Origin: Apoderus coryli
Lineage: Eukaryota > Arthropoda > Insecta > Coleoptera > Attelabidae
Length of the DNA: 64,000 nt
Assembly: GCA_911728435.2 (NCBI GenBank)
Contig: OU452208.1
Span: 3,472,001 to 3,536,000, forward strand
Direction of reading: 5' to 3'
Shown here: positions 12,301 to 22,620 of the stretch, piece after piece
Layout of the letters: each line of letters opens with the position of its first letter
Position numbering within the stretch: the first letter of the stretch is position 1
The notes under the pieces: model-generated
The model's input: only the letters and a program-made list of their open reading frames with translations
Database searches by the model: none
What the model was told of the DNA's origin: nothing
Made by a program: the position numbers and the translations under genes

Positions 12301-14438
12301 CGCTTGATTTACATAGTCGTTGGTTACAATTTCGAAATGAGCTTTATCATCTAAATGATCTGGTTATCGATAGAAGGGTCATTTCTGAAAATCATACAGA
12401 AGTACAAATCCATGGCTTCGCAGACGCATCCATGCGAGCATATGGTGCGTGTGTATATATTCGTTCAATATCACCAAATAATATCGTAGTCAACCTTATA
12501 TGCGCAAAGTCAAAGGTTGCACCATTGAAAACTCAAACCATCCCTAGATTAGAACTTATGTCAGCTCTTCTATTAGCAGAACTTGTCGCAAAGGTAAAAA
12601 ATTCCTTAACCGTGCCTATCAATAGTATTAGTTATTGGACAGACTCCATGGTTGTTCTTGGTTGGTTAAAAAATTCTCCAAACAAATTTCAAACATTCGT
12701 TGCAAATAGGGTTGCCAGAATCCAAGACCTTTGCCAATCGAACTCATGGCGACATATTTCTACGGATCAGAATCCAGCTGATTGCGTGTCACGTGGGGTT
12801 ATGCCTAACCAACTAAAATTTTTAACCTTATATTGGGAAGGTCCCAATTGGCTCCAGCTTAGTGAGGATAGTTGGCCTCAAAATAATTTACCTAGTATCG
12901 ATTTGCCCGAAATCAAAAGGGTAACTAAGGTTCATATTAATTGTGAAACAAGAAATCCTATATTTCAAAGATTTTCTACTTTAACCAAACTTGAACGAGT
13001 CACTGCCTACTGTAACAGATTTATTCGAAATAGTTTAAAACGGCCAGCAGATAGGATTGTAGGTCCGTTACGTCATTCCGAAATCTCAGATGCAACTAAA
13101 ATACTTTTCAAAATAGCACAAAGTGAAATGTTTCCCAGTGAAATAAATTCTTTTAAAACAAATGATTCGATTAATACTAAAAGTAGGTTGCTAAAATTAT
13201 CTCCATTTATAGACAAAGATGGTTTAATTCGCGTAGGCGGTCGTCTGGCCAATTCGCAGTTAAGCTATAAAAGGAAACATCCAATTGTTATAGCATCAGA
13301 TCATAAACTAACCCATCTCATTTTCCAACGAGAACATTTACGGCTCTTTCACGCTGGACCTCAACATTTACTATACTCTATTCGTGAAAAAATTTGGCCT
13401 TTATCGGGTAGAAACATTGCACGTAAAACGGTGTATAATTGCGTAAGATGTTTCAGAGCCAAACCTCGCGCAATATTCCCGTTAATGGGAAATTTGCCGA
13501 AGGACAGAATTACACCTGCTCCTGCCTTTCATACAACTGGCGTAGATTTCGCGGGCCCGTTTCAAGTCAAAGATAAAAAGGGTCGCGGATGTAAAGTAAC
13601 CAAATGCTACATAGCACTATTCATTTGTTTTGTTACGAAAGCATTGCATCTAGAACTTGTTTCAGATTTAACGATGGAATCGTTTTTGGCATCGTTAAGA
13701 CGATTTATCGCTAGACGCGGTAAACCAAAACAAATCTATTCAGATAATGGTAGTAATTTTGTATCAGCTCACGTAGAATTAGAAAATTTAGGCAAATTTT
13801 TGAAAATCAATTCAGATAATATAGTTACTTCCCTAGAAAATCAAGGAATTGCATGGTCATTTATACCTGCGCAATCTCCGCACTTCGGTGGCCTTTGGGA
13901 GGCCGGAGTAAAAACTGTAAAGCACCACTTACGACGAGTAGCTAGTAACGCAAAAATGACATTCGAACAGTTCAATACATTGCTGGTGCAAATCGAAGCA
14001 ATTGTGAATTCCCGTCCTCTCTCCCCAATCTCGTCAGACCCTTCCGATTTGACCCCACTCACACCAGCGCACTTTCTAATTGGCCGCTCGATGGTAGCAG
14101 CAGCTGATCCAGATCTGACTGACGTTCCTGATAATCGACTAAGCCACTTTCAATTAATCCAAAAGCTACAGCAACATTTTTGGACAAGGTGGTCTCGCGA
14201 ATGTATCAGCGAAATGCAGCAGCGAACTAAATGGTTGAAAACGGACGGTCAACTAAAGGTGAATGACTTGGTCCTTATAAAAGAGGACAATCAACCTCCA
14301 TTGAAATGGTGTCTTGGAAGAGTACAGTGTCTCCATCCAGGCAAAGACAATATTGCTCGAGTAGCTACAGTGAAAACTTCTACTGGTATTAAAAAACGAT
14401 CTTTTTCGAAACTGTGCCCATTACCGAGTAATGATTAG
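9354..14438 (+). CDS. BEL/Pao Gag-Pol polyprotein, 1694 aa, intact
   Basis: Single ORF with fused gag and pol. Visible in order: N-terminal helical gag region; DUF1759 gag core (LPKFDGSYEKW, about residue 131); Cys/His knuckles (CVFCKKEHYIYAC about 331, CINCLRTGHLIKDC about 363, then CRTC); aspartic protease of the DUF1758/A17 type (LLDAGSQSSFIS about 440); reverse transcriptase (VVFDAS about 728, catalytic FYVDDLLSG about 848); RNase H (FADAS about 1021, YWTDS about 1094); integrase HHCC finger (HLRLFHAG about 1329, CVRC); DDE core (VDFAGPF about 1396, YSDNGSNF about 1461, HFGGLWEAG about 1509); C-terminal DUF5641-like segment (about 1640). All key residues looked for are present and no env follows. 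Start is the first ATG after the leader. It should support its own copying if transcribed (inference). Confidence 0.95.
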   Translation: MTEVIETLIRKRGSIKAKLSIFRKYINNLEATFPDKIINDGNVLVELQTRLNRFANVVDEFETIQGSIEEIALNLDEQYIERETFDIEFHSILTKAKTIFSTNNIVQVENVKVANLDIEHESSVRLPVVNLPKFDGSYEKWIEFREIFESLVHNNTSISTVQKFHHLRSSLTDSALDVLDDIEFDKKNYRDAWELMCDTFNNIRMLTQNHVKSLFTIPLINQESADALRKLKNTVSKHLRALRVLEEPTNQWDTLIIYLIYTKLDTKSKREWEQAKKNFEKPKLADMFAFLKDRADFLQAIEFEQESFKKPSKYKSENKTKSFISTQASCVFCKKEHYIYACEEFKKLSVSNRLTEVKKLKLCINCLRTGHLIKDCKAGSCRTCKGRHSTLLHIEKTNNSSPTEVNCSTGKLSNSNSQVLLSTIQVYLFDKQKVKHLVRALLDAGSQSSFISTNLATRLQLDTSPVDIKVCGLNQTQSSVKSRTLVNIQSQYSSFHIKLNCLVVPDITGTLPNFSVNSNSLNIPTNIELADTKFNIPGKIDMLIGADKFWSLMCVGQIKLNDQGTILQKSKFGWIVSGPVNCNFLQSVHCNLVSNRLESNIDQQLARFWEIEEINIPKPFSQEERFTESHFIEHFQRDSSGKFIVSLPFKQDPSLLGDSYENAKKRLLALERKFQKNPEFKLEYSKFINEYISMGHMIKVNIDNASNSYYLPHHGVIKQSSLTTKLRVVFDASCKTSSGYSLNDTLAVGPTIQPDLFTTLIRFRQYQFVIGGDVAKMYRMCLIKPSERSLQRILWRETPEGPIEKYELATVTYGTAPGAFLAIRCLHQLGIECAKESPVVSEVIQNHFYVDDLLSGADTKHETVYIANEVSRVLKTGGFILRKWTSNSRDILSQINSQDISNSIDFGISESTKTLGLIWKSSQDMLVYNVSQNSHPQVTKRIILADTSQIFDPLGLLSPTIIIPKILLQELWSHKLAWDESLPLDLHSRWLQFRNELYHLNDLVIDRRVISENHTEVQIHGFADASMRAYGACVYIRSISPNNIVVNLICAKSKVAPLKTQTIPRLELMSALLLAELVAKVKNSLTVPINSISYWTDSMVVLGWLKNSPNKFQTFVANRVARIQDLCQSNSWRHISTDQNPADCVSRGVMPNQLKFLTLYWEGPNWLQLSEDSWPQNNLPSIDLPEIKRVTKVHINCETRNPIFQRFSTLTKLERVTAYCNRFIRNSLKRPADRIVGPLRHSEISDATKILFKIAQSEMFPSEINSFKTNDSINTKSRLLKLSPFIDKDGLIRVGGRLANSQLSYKRKHPIVIASDHKLTHLIFQREHLRLFHAGPQHLLYSIREKIWPLSGRNIARKTVYNCVRCFRAKPRAIFPLMGNLPKDRITPAPAFHTTGVDFAGPFQVKDKKGRGCKVTKCYIALFICFVTKALHLELVSDLTMESFLASLRRFIARRGKPKQIYSDNGSNFVSAHVELENLGKFLKINSDNIVTSLENQGIAWSFIPAQSPHFGGLWEAGVKTVKHHLRRVASNAKMTFEQFNTLLVQIEAIVNSRPLSPISSDPSDLTPLTPAHFLIGRSMVAAADPDLTDVPDNRLSHFQLIQKLQQHFWTRWSRECISEMQQRTKWLKTDGQLKVNDLVLIKEDNQPPLKWCLGRVQCLHPGKDNIARVATVKTSTGIKKRSFSKLCPLPSND

Positions 14439-14562
14439 TGAAAGTGACACTTTTATACAAACAATAGTTTAAGAAATTTTAGTACTTTAATATTAATATG
14501 TTTTAAATTTCTGTTTATGTTGTTTTTTACGTTGAAAGTCGGTACTTTCAAGGCCGGCAGGA
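14439..14562 (+). promoter_or_regulatory. 3' untranslated stretch with putative polypurine tract
   Basis: Between the stop codon and the 3' LTR. The purine-rich AAGGCCGGCAGGA directly abuts the LTR and is the likely plus-strand primer site, although its purine run is interrupted. Confidence 0.5.
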
Positions 14563-14870
14563 TGTTTCGTATTATTTTACTTTAATTGATTATTTAATTT
14601 ATGTATAGACAATCTAACTTTGTACTAAATCTAGCAACGTCGCTATTAAAGCGCGCCACGTACTATTGAAAAGAAATAATAAAGGCAGTGCATTTTGAGC
14701 CGTTGGCTGAGTAACATCATTAGTTAATTTTTGTACAGCAAGTTTTGCATTCATTTGTTTGATTGATATATTTTACAATAAATGTATTAAAACGTAAACA
14801 CTGTGAATAATTCCTAGAAATCCGAACAAAAAATACAGTCCACTTAAATAACCGAATTGTTTACAAAACA
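14563..14870 (+). repeat. 3' LTR of the BEL/Pao element
   Basis: 308 bp, identical by eye to 8705-9012. Followed by the target duplication AAATC. Confidence 0.95.
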
Positions 14871-14875
14871 AAATC

Positions 14876-15529
14876 TCCACATAGAATTTTAACAGGATAT
14901 TTTAGAATCACAGCTAGCACACATCTAGAAGAGTCTGTGGGAAATAAAATGTAAATGATGAGATGATTGGAAGGCAACAAATTATTTAATTGTTGATCGT
15001 CTCTAGTAGCATCCGATCAAAATGAAGTATAAATTAAAATGTCATAACAAAATAAACATCTACGTGTACCTATATCTTAACCGTGTCAATCCTCATATTG
15101 TTGGAGAATCTCATCTAGAATAGTATAATTGGCTCGCTCTGTATATGTATAAGTATCTACTCCTATTTTATAACAGTTGTTGCTGTTGTATCTAACGTTT
15201 GGAATTTCAAATTCATTATTATATTATTTGTTATTTTGCTATTTACTGTTAAAATGCTTGGAATGCCTTTCACTAAAACACAGGTTCACTGAGAATGCAG
15301 GTGGTTTGCAGAGAATAAGTTGGTATCTGATTTAAATAATATTACAAAACTGTTTCTCGTTCTATTGATTTGTTTGTTGTTATTTAAGAATCATCTGTAC
15401 AGTTCCCAGGGCGATGCTAATAGTTTTTCAATCAATGTACCGGGTGATTTGCTAAATTTTTCTCAATGGCTATCTCCCTTAATTTCAACCACCATGTATA
15501 GTTTAAATTAACAAGGTTGTAGCATTTTT
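14876..15529. other. Non-coding; possible decayed 5' part of the piggyBac remnant
   Basis: No clear gene. The 63-codon ORF at 15320 has no recognised motif. It may be the eroded upstream part of the transposase that becomes recognisable at 15530. Confidence 0.3.
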
Positions 15530-16190
15530 CTGGAACAGTCAGAAACTGATCTTACCAGCATCCCGCTCGTAGATAAGGTACTCAGAATATAGACTTACGG
15601 AACATTACCTACTCATCCTCCAGGAGGAAGTATGTTTGCTTTTCGAAAAATATGAGTTTGGTGTCTTTTATGCCAAAAAATAAAATAAAAATATGTTGCT
15701 GCTGTCTTCAATCCACCATGACGATCACATTGACAAAGAAACCGGCAAACCGGAAATAATTTTATAGATTATAATCAAACGAAGGGTGGGGTTGATACCG
15801 TTGATCATTTATGTGCTAGTTATATGATGTGGCTAGAAACACAAGACGATGGTCAATGGTAGTTTTCTATGCATCTTTAAACATCGGAGGTATCAGCATT
15901 TTTGTCGTTCATAATTATAATAATCCTACAAGCAACACAAAGCGGTGAACATTTTTGCGTATATTATCTTTTGACCTAATCCAGTCTCATCTGCGTCTAC
16001 GTGCACAAATGGAATATATACCAAGAACGCTAACACTCAGACTACGTGAACTTTGTCAAATCTCAAGCACGACTGACCAACAACGAATTGAAGTGGAACA
16101 GGGGTCTAAAAAGAACTGATAAACTCGATACTGTTGTCGCGTTTGTTCAAAATTCAGTGAGAAAACTTTAAAAATGCACGGGTAAATTTT
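15530..16190 (+). pseudogene. piggyBac-type transposase, heavily disrupted
   Basis: Segments in shifting frames follow the order of a piggyBac transposase: LTSIPLVDKVL at about 15550, a SSIHHDDHID segment with KETGKPEII near 15700-15755, DYNQTKGGVDTVD near 15767 (conserved catalytic region with the third Asp), NTRRWSMVVFYASLNIGGIS near 15835, then a C-terminal part with a Cys-containing YCCRVC segment near 16130. At least three frameshifts and several stops. The N-terminal half was not recognised. Flanking TTAA duplications were not identified. Confidence 0.85.
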
Positions 16191-16999
16191 CTGGTAATGA
16201 CAAAAGTAGCATCGGTTATGGAAAATCACCATATCAACGCCGACAATACAATTAAACCAAATTGACAGTTTATTATTATCAAGTTATTTCGCTAATTTCG
16301 AAGGATTCATAGCTATTTATATATCCAATGAAAAACAATTGTTACCATTTTGAACTAGCGGGTGTTATTTACATTCAGAAAGAATACTAATTTTAATTTT
16401 TAATTTAATAATAATAATAATAATTTATTTCCAAATAATATATACATTCTTGTAAACGAATAACAACAAAGAAATAAATATGTATAAATAAAAAAAAGAA
16501 TAAAATAATTAAACGAGAATGAAAATTTAGAAGAAAATCTTAGTAATTACTTGTACAACTTAAAATAGGAAAATTAATATAATTACGAATAATCATATTA
16601 ATTCCCATACGAAACTTTTTAATTATCATTGAAAACTGAATATAATTCAATTACTAGACGACATATACTTTAATCTTGTTTAAAAACTGATTCGGAAACA
16701 AAAAGGCCTCCAATTAAAAAGAATTAACAAAAAACTTACTGAAACTTTAACGTCGATTATTATTAAGAAACTTTATAAAAATTCACTACTTCAGCATGAA
16801 AATGAAATGGACTTAGTCTTTATACTGGTAGGTATACTTTAAAACAAAAACTAGAAAATAATTCTTAACTGTGAAAAATCTTCTAAGTCCAAAAACAAAT
16901 TAAAATATTTAATTTAACTTTATACAATCGGTACCTCTAGACCCTACCAAGGCTAAAACGAATTTAACTTGAAAGTCCTATTGCAGTTCCAAAATTGCC
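16191..16999. other. AT-rich non-coding; 3' tail-like sequence
   Basis: A stretch at about 16345-16390 (AGCGGGTGTTATTTACATTC) recurs at 59320-59360. A (AAT)n run followed by TTTATTTCC at 16405-16430 looks like the reverse of a LINE 3' tail. Otherwise nothing. Confidence 0.4.
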
Positions 17000-17330
17000 T
17001 CATAAAAATGACATGTAGGAACTACAGAATGAAAAATGAGTTCGTTCAAAAGATTAACCAGTCACTACCATTTGTAAAGCAAGAAACAATACGAATTTAT
17101 AATGACTTCTCAATCTCCCGAATCAGCGACTGGACAAAAACCCATTGTTTTTTTATTTGCCCTTTATATATATTCTTTGATATGGGAAACCGTGACGCCC
17201 TCCAATTACTTTCAGTATATAATAATAAAAGTCCAACATTTAATTTATATGAAGGTATTTCGATAATGTTTTGTAAGTGACCACCCTGTAACTAAAACAT
17301 CTGGTTATTCTTTCTAATATATGCTTTTAT
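17000..17330. repeat. Repeat shared with 63108-63470
   Basis: The two segments match closely and in the same orientation, for example TCCCGAATCAGCGACTGGAC and ACATCTGGTTATTCTTTCTA. The copy at 63 kb has an extra 90 bp at 63228-63317, so this copy acts as an empty-site reference. It also gives the pre-insertion site for the retrozyme sequence that begins at 17331. No coding function recognised. Confidence 0.75.
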
Positions 17331-17785
17331 TGAGAGAGAGAGAGATGTTTATGGCGACATCTAGCGTGAACAGGCAATATGCCGGGTGAAACACAGTTCA
17401 CCAACGATGGCCGGACAAGAAGTCACAATTCCATTATATCCTATTGCCAACACTGGATGCGCCCGAATCCCCTAGCGGTAATAGGATATAATGGAGTTGT
17501 TACTTCTTGTCCGGCCATCGTTTGTGAACTGTGTTTCACTCGGCATATTGCCTGTTCACGCTAGATGTCGCCATAAACATCTCTCTCTCTCTCTCAATCA
17601 TTTCTCGTACTAGTATAAGCTCTTCGTAAATGTTGGAAATTTGGGTCACACTGCCTGCCGATCACCACGGATGAGTCGTGGATCGACGAAACGGCCGTCT
17701 GGTGAAAGCATGGTAGTGTGAAACAAATTTCCAACATAACTGAAAGTCTTGTTGCTTCATGTAACAGACCTTAACTGATAATAAA
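17331..17785. mobile_element. Rearranged retrozyme: two partial units head-to-head
   Basis: Left arm 17331-17450 and right arm 17478-17597 are inverted copies (GGCGACATCTAGCGTGAACA on one strand, its complement on the other) around a ~27-bp centre. The right part continues for about 190 bp through a hammerhead to CTTGTTGCTTCATGTAAC. Both parts match the 336-bp unit at 51001-51336. The left part is the minus-oriented section without ribozyme; the right part is plus-oriented and carries one. Confidence 0.75.
17663..17704 (+). ncRNA. Hammerhead ribozyme, degenerate core
   Basis: Same motif as 51066-51116: stem I CACCA/UGGUG, stem II GUCG/CGAC, GAAAC, palindromic stem III ACGGCCGU and cleavage C. 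The core reads CGGAUGA instead of CUGAUGA; U4 is a strictly conserved core base, so this copy is probably inactive. Confidence 0.75.
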
Positions 17786-18394
17786 TAGTTAGTTCAAAAA
17801 AGATCCTGGCTTTGCACATGTAAATCTTGTTGCTTAAACTCCCAACGTGTTCCGCTCGTGTCGTATACTGGCCGTGTCTGACACAGTGACTGCAAAAAGT
17901 TTCATCCACTTGAGGATTTATTAAAAATTATTATCTAATTTGATAGATCTTCTTTCATTTTATTAATCTAAGAAAAACTATTGAACATATCATGGTTACA
18001 ATATTCTGCCACCGTGTTTTACTGTCGGACCCAAAACAAATTAAGTGTTCGCCAAACCATATGATGTCCATCCGATTATATTTAGATTAGTCTGAGAAAA
18101 TAACACGTTGCCAAAAAATATTTGTTTCATTCATATACTCGTATTTATTTGCAAACTCTAATCCTTTTTTTTTTTCGATTAATCATTAACCCAATACTTT
18201 TTCCAGTCACTGTAGTTATTTTTATTACTGTCGGTATCCTTTGGCAGGCATGATTTATTAGAAGTCTTATATACGAGGGAGGAAAATTTATTACGTGAAT
18301 TTTCCGATATTATAACAAGAAAAACAGTTTTTGTTAATTCCCAAAATTCGGATGTTTGCATTTACCGAGTTTTGCATGTAGAGGGCTCATATAT
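17786..18394. repeat. Non-coding; contains a repeat shared with 39325-39450
   Basis: At 18180-18290, ATTAACCCAATACT and CAGTCACTGTAGTTATTTTT recur at 39330-39370 in the same orientation. The rest is unrecognised AT-rich DNA. Confidence 0.55.
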
Positions 18395-18730
18395 ACACTT
18401 GTACGAGCAAATATGTTTTTCCAGCATGACGGAGCGCAGCCCTATAAAGCAAGAATCATCCAAGAATTTTCAAATTATATTTTCGGGGAACATTGGATAG
18501 GTATAAATGGACCCATACAGTTGCCGCCCAAATCACCTGACTTGACCCCGCTAAACTTCTCCCTGACGGGGGGACATTGAAAAATAAAGTATATAAAACG
18601 ACAAGCCATAACTTAGAACATTCTACGGAAAAAAATAGAAATGCATGCAATGAACTCTCATGAGAAATGTCATGGACGACCTCAGGAACACGAGCTGGAA
18701 CATCGAGTTTTACTCATCCTTTACATGACT
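18395..18730 (+). pseudogene. Mariner-like transposase C-terminal remnant
   Basis: FFQHDGAQPYKARII at about 18415, HWIGINGPIQLPPKSPDLTPL at about 18490-18560 (SPDLTP holds the final catalytic Asp of the DDD/DDE fold), and in another frame a tail resembling KKIEMHAMNS. The usual DFFLWGHLKN segment is mutated to an NFSLTGGH-stop version by a frameshift. The N-terminus and the first catalytic Asp are missing. Confidence 0.75.
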
Positions 18731-19699
18731 TCTTAGTCAACTGAGTTCTTGGAGTCTAATATATTTAAGTCTCAGATCCTCTGAGAATTCAATACGGTTG
18801 TACAGAGGTTCCTGTCCATTGAACGATTGAGTACGTCGCACAGGAAACACCAATTGAGATATCGCCAAAAATTCGAAACATGATTAATTTGTAAAAGGTT
18901 TAAGTGTTTGTGTTATTATTTCATTTCGTTTCCACAATAGTTGTGTTTAATTATATGCACATCGCGTGCCAATGTTCACATCATAGACTTAACAAATACA
19001 ATTAGATATTCTAGTTCATAAATACTCATATCAAGTCATTTGTTACTAGTACAAGGCAGTGTGGTAAGGAAGGTCAACTCAAGCAGTAAAGTATTTTCTG
19101 AAAATAATTAACATTTTTCTTATTATTGTTGTCACCTTGAGATTATGAAACTTATATCAATAATTCAAACCAAAGACTCTATCTAGTATGGTCATTAATA
19201 TTTATGTACACATCACAATAATCTATCTACCTGCCTATTAAGTAGATTTATGATTGGATATCAGAATTTTCTGAATTCATCTAAAGTACCTATAAAAAAA
19301 AAATCCTTGACTCAAACACTGGAAATAAAAATTCCTGTAAAATGTCCATATCTGATTTAGGAACATGACATGAACATAGTGTTACCAGTTGAAAACTTAT
19401 CCAACTAGGACAAGCCTTTAAGAAAATCCGGACAAAATCCGGTCCTCATAACTTTTTACTTTCCCGCAAAAGAAAGTAATGTGAACGCGCAAAAGATGAG
19501 ATGACGTCGGATATAATCATTTTGAAGTTCTTTGAGACGATTAAGATCATTTCCAGATGGAAGTCTGTCTGTATGTATTACTCCACGATAGCGATACGCA
19601 GCAATTCTTGGACGCATTGACTGTCTAACACGCAGGAAAATTCCCGGTGTGTTCCGAATAATGTCGCAAGATGAACAATTTAATCTGTTCGGTAAAAAA
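18731..19699. other. Non-coding; fragment of a second dispersed repeat
   Basis: No gene seen. At 19490-19640 a block with AAGTCTGTCTGTATGTATTA resembles 25680-25760 and, inverted, 30110-30200; all share a TCTGTATGTATTAxTCC...CGATAGCG core. This is a dispersed repeat of unknown type. Confidence 0.45.
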
Positions 19700-21595
19700 A
19701 TGTGGGCCTATCAAATTAAATCAAATCTTTATTCACATAAAGCCAATCTTGCGATTGGATTGTGTCGTCATACAGGTCACTTTTGACTTCAGAATACAAA
19801 AAAATAAATAAAATTGCGCTAAAAACTACATTACAAAAACAACATTTAGACTTTATATAAAAACAAACTGAACAGTAGCTAAAAAGAAACAAACAAGACA
19901 TGGGGTGCTTTTTGTACTTTTATGGTTTTTTTTCTTCATTACGCATCAAAAAACTCTGATAGGCTATAAAAACAACCATTAATCAGGTATGTTTTAAGTT
20001 TTCTTTTAAATATATATTCTGAGGTTGTGCCCTTTATATAGTCAGGTATCTTATTATAAATATAAGAACCTGCACATAAGGGAGATTTTCTATACATATA
20101 AAGATTGTATTTATCGATATAGATATTGTCTTTGTTCCTGGTTAGATGTCGGTGGCTAGGCCGTTTTAACTGCGATTTTATTTTAAAAATGTATAGTGAA
20201 ATATTTAAAATGTAAATGCAAGGCACCGTCAATATTTTTTGTTGTTTAAATGTGTCTCTGCAGGATTAAATGTACCTCATATTAAAAATGGTTCTTATAA
20301 TTCTCTTTTGGAGAACAAACACACGTTGCAAATCCACTGTCTGGCCCCATACAACAATACTATAGGTCAGTTTAGAATATACAAGGGCATAGTATACATT
20401 TAGGAGGGCATGCACATATAATGAATTTTTAAGGACAGAAATGGCAAAGCACGATCCGAACACAATCGGTCAACATGCTGGGACCAGCACTACACCCAAA
20501 AATTTTCTATGGTTAGTTATTTTTAAAGGAATAGAATTTAGCTGCAAATTTAAGTCGAATTTAATTTCTCTCATTTTTGTTCGAAACATAACACATGTCG
20601 TTTTTTCTGCATTAATTATAAGTCTGTTTTTATAACACCATTGGCTAAAACACATCAACACATGGTTAGCCTTGGTCTGTAATTCTGACAAGTTTGATGC
20701 AGATATCACCATTGAGGTATCATCCGCAAACATGCATATTTTTTCTGTATTCATTATATACGACAGGTCATTCACATAAAGCAAAAATAATAAAGGGCCT
20801 ATGACACTACCCTGAGGAGTGCCCAAATCTACGTTATATTTTGCAGATAGGGAGTTTCCTATTTTAACCACTATCCGTCTATCGCTTAAGTAAGAAACAA
20901 GCCAGTCATTAACTGTACCTCGTATCCCGATGTTTTCCAACTTGTGTCTAACGAAAGAAATATGCAAAGTGTAAAAAGCACTAGTCAGGTCGAAGAAAAC
21001 ACCCAATACGTACACATTTGCATCCAAACAGTTATATATGTGCTGCGTAAAATCGACGATTGCAGTCTCCGTAGAACGACGAGCTCTAAAACCGTGTTGC
21101 TCACTCGCAAACAAATTATTTGTAGTCAGAAAACTTATAATACGATTAGCTACAACCTTTTCCATTATTTTAGATAGTACGCTTAACAGTGATATAGGTC
21201 TATAGTTTGTTATATCGTGTATATCATTTTTTTTGTATACAGGTATTAATAAAGCGGTTTTAAGCCTAGAAGGAAAGACACCAATACAAATAGATCTATT
21301 TATTATAAGGCTTAAATTTTTTGAGAATTCATCAGCACATTTTTTGAGAATTTCCACGGACAACTCATCCATGCCCACTGACTTTTTGTTTGGTAAATTT
21401 CTGATGATTGCTTTAATTTCCTCACCTGATGTTGGATAAAAGTACATAGATTTGCTAGTATTAGGACACCCAGTACAGTCATCAGACAGTATACTAAAAT
21501 GTGTATTTAACTTTTTTTGTACATTTGTCGAAAAATATTCACCGAATATTGCAGCCAAGTTTTCAGTATCGGATACATTCCTGCCTTCTATATGA
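19700..21595 (-). pseudogene. Jockey/CR1-type LINE, RT region, broken
   Basis: Main open frame 21558-20470 (about 360 codons): SVGMDELSVEILKKC (domain 1), TNYRPISLLSVLSKIMEKV (domain 2), FFDLTSAF (motif A; usual FD turned to FY after it), GTPQGSVIGPLLFLLYVNDL (motif B), MFADDTSM (motif C, catalytic Asp pair) and the following thumb. After a break near 20465 the C-terminal region continues in other frames (VYYALVYSKLTYSIVVWGQ at about 20350; a SPLCAGSYIYNKIPDYIKG segment near 20060). The 3' end lies near 19720, with the complement of an AATAAAG-type tail. Endonuclease and ORF1 are absent; the 5' side is cut by the mariner remnant at 21596. Similar in the C-terminal part to 57056-57580. Confidence 0.85.
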
Positions 21596-22207
21596 AGAGC
21601 TATATTTTATCAAATGATCACCGACGAAGCCAGCCCAAACATTCACGGAAAATTGTTGCTGATGATGGCCTTTTGCAATTTAATGTGGATTTTTTTCAGC
21701 TCATATGTGGTTATTGGGAAAATTGAAAATACCATCTCTTGAGAAAGATGCTTCATCGGTAGACATAACTTCGGCTCCAAACTGAGGATTTTGAGCTATA
21801 TTGTCTTGCATCCACCTACAAAAAGCCAATCTCATGGCAATAAGGCTCTTTGGATATGGTAGAGATACAAAAGTTTGTCTTTCCAAAATTCTCCAAACCG
21901 TCGAGGGAGATTCGTTTAAGTTGTGAGCAAGTTTTCGGGTACTTGTGGTCGGATTTTCTTCAACTTCGTTGAGGACAGTCTCTTGTAAGGGAATGGCAAC
22001 TTCCATAGGCCGCCCATTATCAGCAGTATTCTTTTAAAACTTCCATCTTCCCATAGTGGTTGGTGAATGCGTAGAAACAAGTTATGGTGTGGTACTTGCG
22101 ATCAGGATGTTTTTTTTATAGAACCGACTTGCTTCTGCTGAATTACAGCTCGCCATTCTGTACAGGTAATGCATTTCGCACATTTCAGCGTATGTATAAT
22201 TAGTCAT
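21596..22207 (-). pseudogene. Mariner-like transposase, C-terminally truncated
   Basis: From a possible ATG at 22207 the translation reads YAEMCEMHYLYRMA (N-terminal HTH start), then after frameshifts NPTTSTRKLAHNLNESPSTV (second HTH), RMAFC-like RLAFCRWMQDNI, MSTDEASFSRDGIFNF (first catalytic Asp), and QQQFSVNVWAGFVGDHLI at 21610-21660. The rest of the catalytic domain is missing, replaced by the LINE at 21595. The element was therefore broken by LINE insertion or by deletion. Several frameshifts and stops. Confidence 0.8.
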
Positions 22208-22620
22208 TTTTAATGTTGTAATACAAATTTACTTTTTGCAGGTACAAACTTAATGTTATTTTTTATTTTTAATAAACAAACAAATTGTTCTTTTGACATA
22301 AGTTAACTTTTGTTTGAAAATTTACTCTACTTGATAAATCAATTATTACATTTTTTTACACAAACGCTGAAATGTGCGAAAAGCGTTAGTTTTTTACGGT
22401 TAGAAGAATTTCGAAAAGACAACTTTTCTATCATTTTTAATTTTTTTAATTTTGCAATTATGAATTTAATTTTGAATTAGTAGAAAAAGTTAAATTTGTG
22501 TCATATTGACAGTTATTTTAACTGAAATACCCATTATACTATAATACATACGTAAGTACGGTGTTGGGTGTCAATATCTGCTGGCGCAATCAGCGCATGC
22601 CCAATAATAGCGTGTCGTCT
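22208..22620. other. AT-rich spacer upstream of the mariner remnant
   Basis: Probably untranslated and terminal sequence of the mariner copy; the block CGCTGAAATGTGCGAAAAGCG near 22366 echoes its start region. Nothing else seen. Confidence 0.3.

Larger units (their letters stand above)
8705..14870 (+). mobile_element. Full-length BEL/Pao LTR retrotransposon
   Basis: A 6166-bp element with two 308-bp LTRs (8705-9012 and 14563-14870) that begin TG and end CA and show no mismatch on reading. A 5-bp target duplication, AAATC, flanks it (8700-8704 and 14871-14875), as usual for this group. One long ORF fills the interior. Identical LTRs and an intact ORF point to a recent insertion. It lies antisense to the proposed host gene, within its intron. 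Confidence 0.95.

Noticed and set aside
14439..14562. Envelope gene in the BEL/Pao element
   Set aside because: Only 124 bp separate the stop from the 3' LTR; no env is present.
17379..17564. 61-codon ORF
   Set aside because: It crosses the inverted retrozyme arms and shows no protein features.
21640..21670. CTGATGATGG as a further hammerhead
   Set aside because: No GAAAC or pairing stems follow; it is part of the mariner transposase coding sequence.
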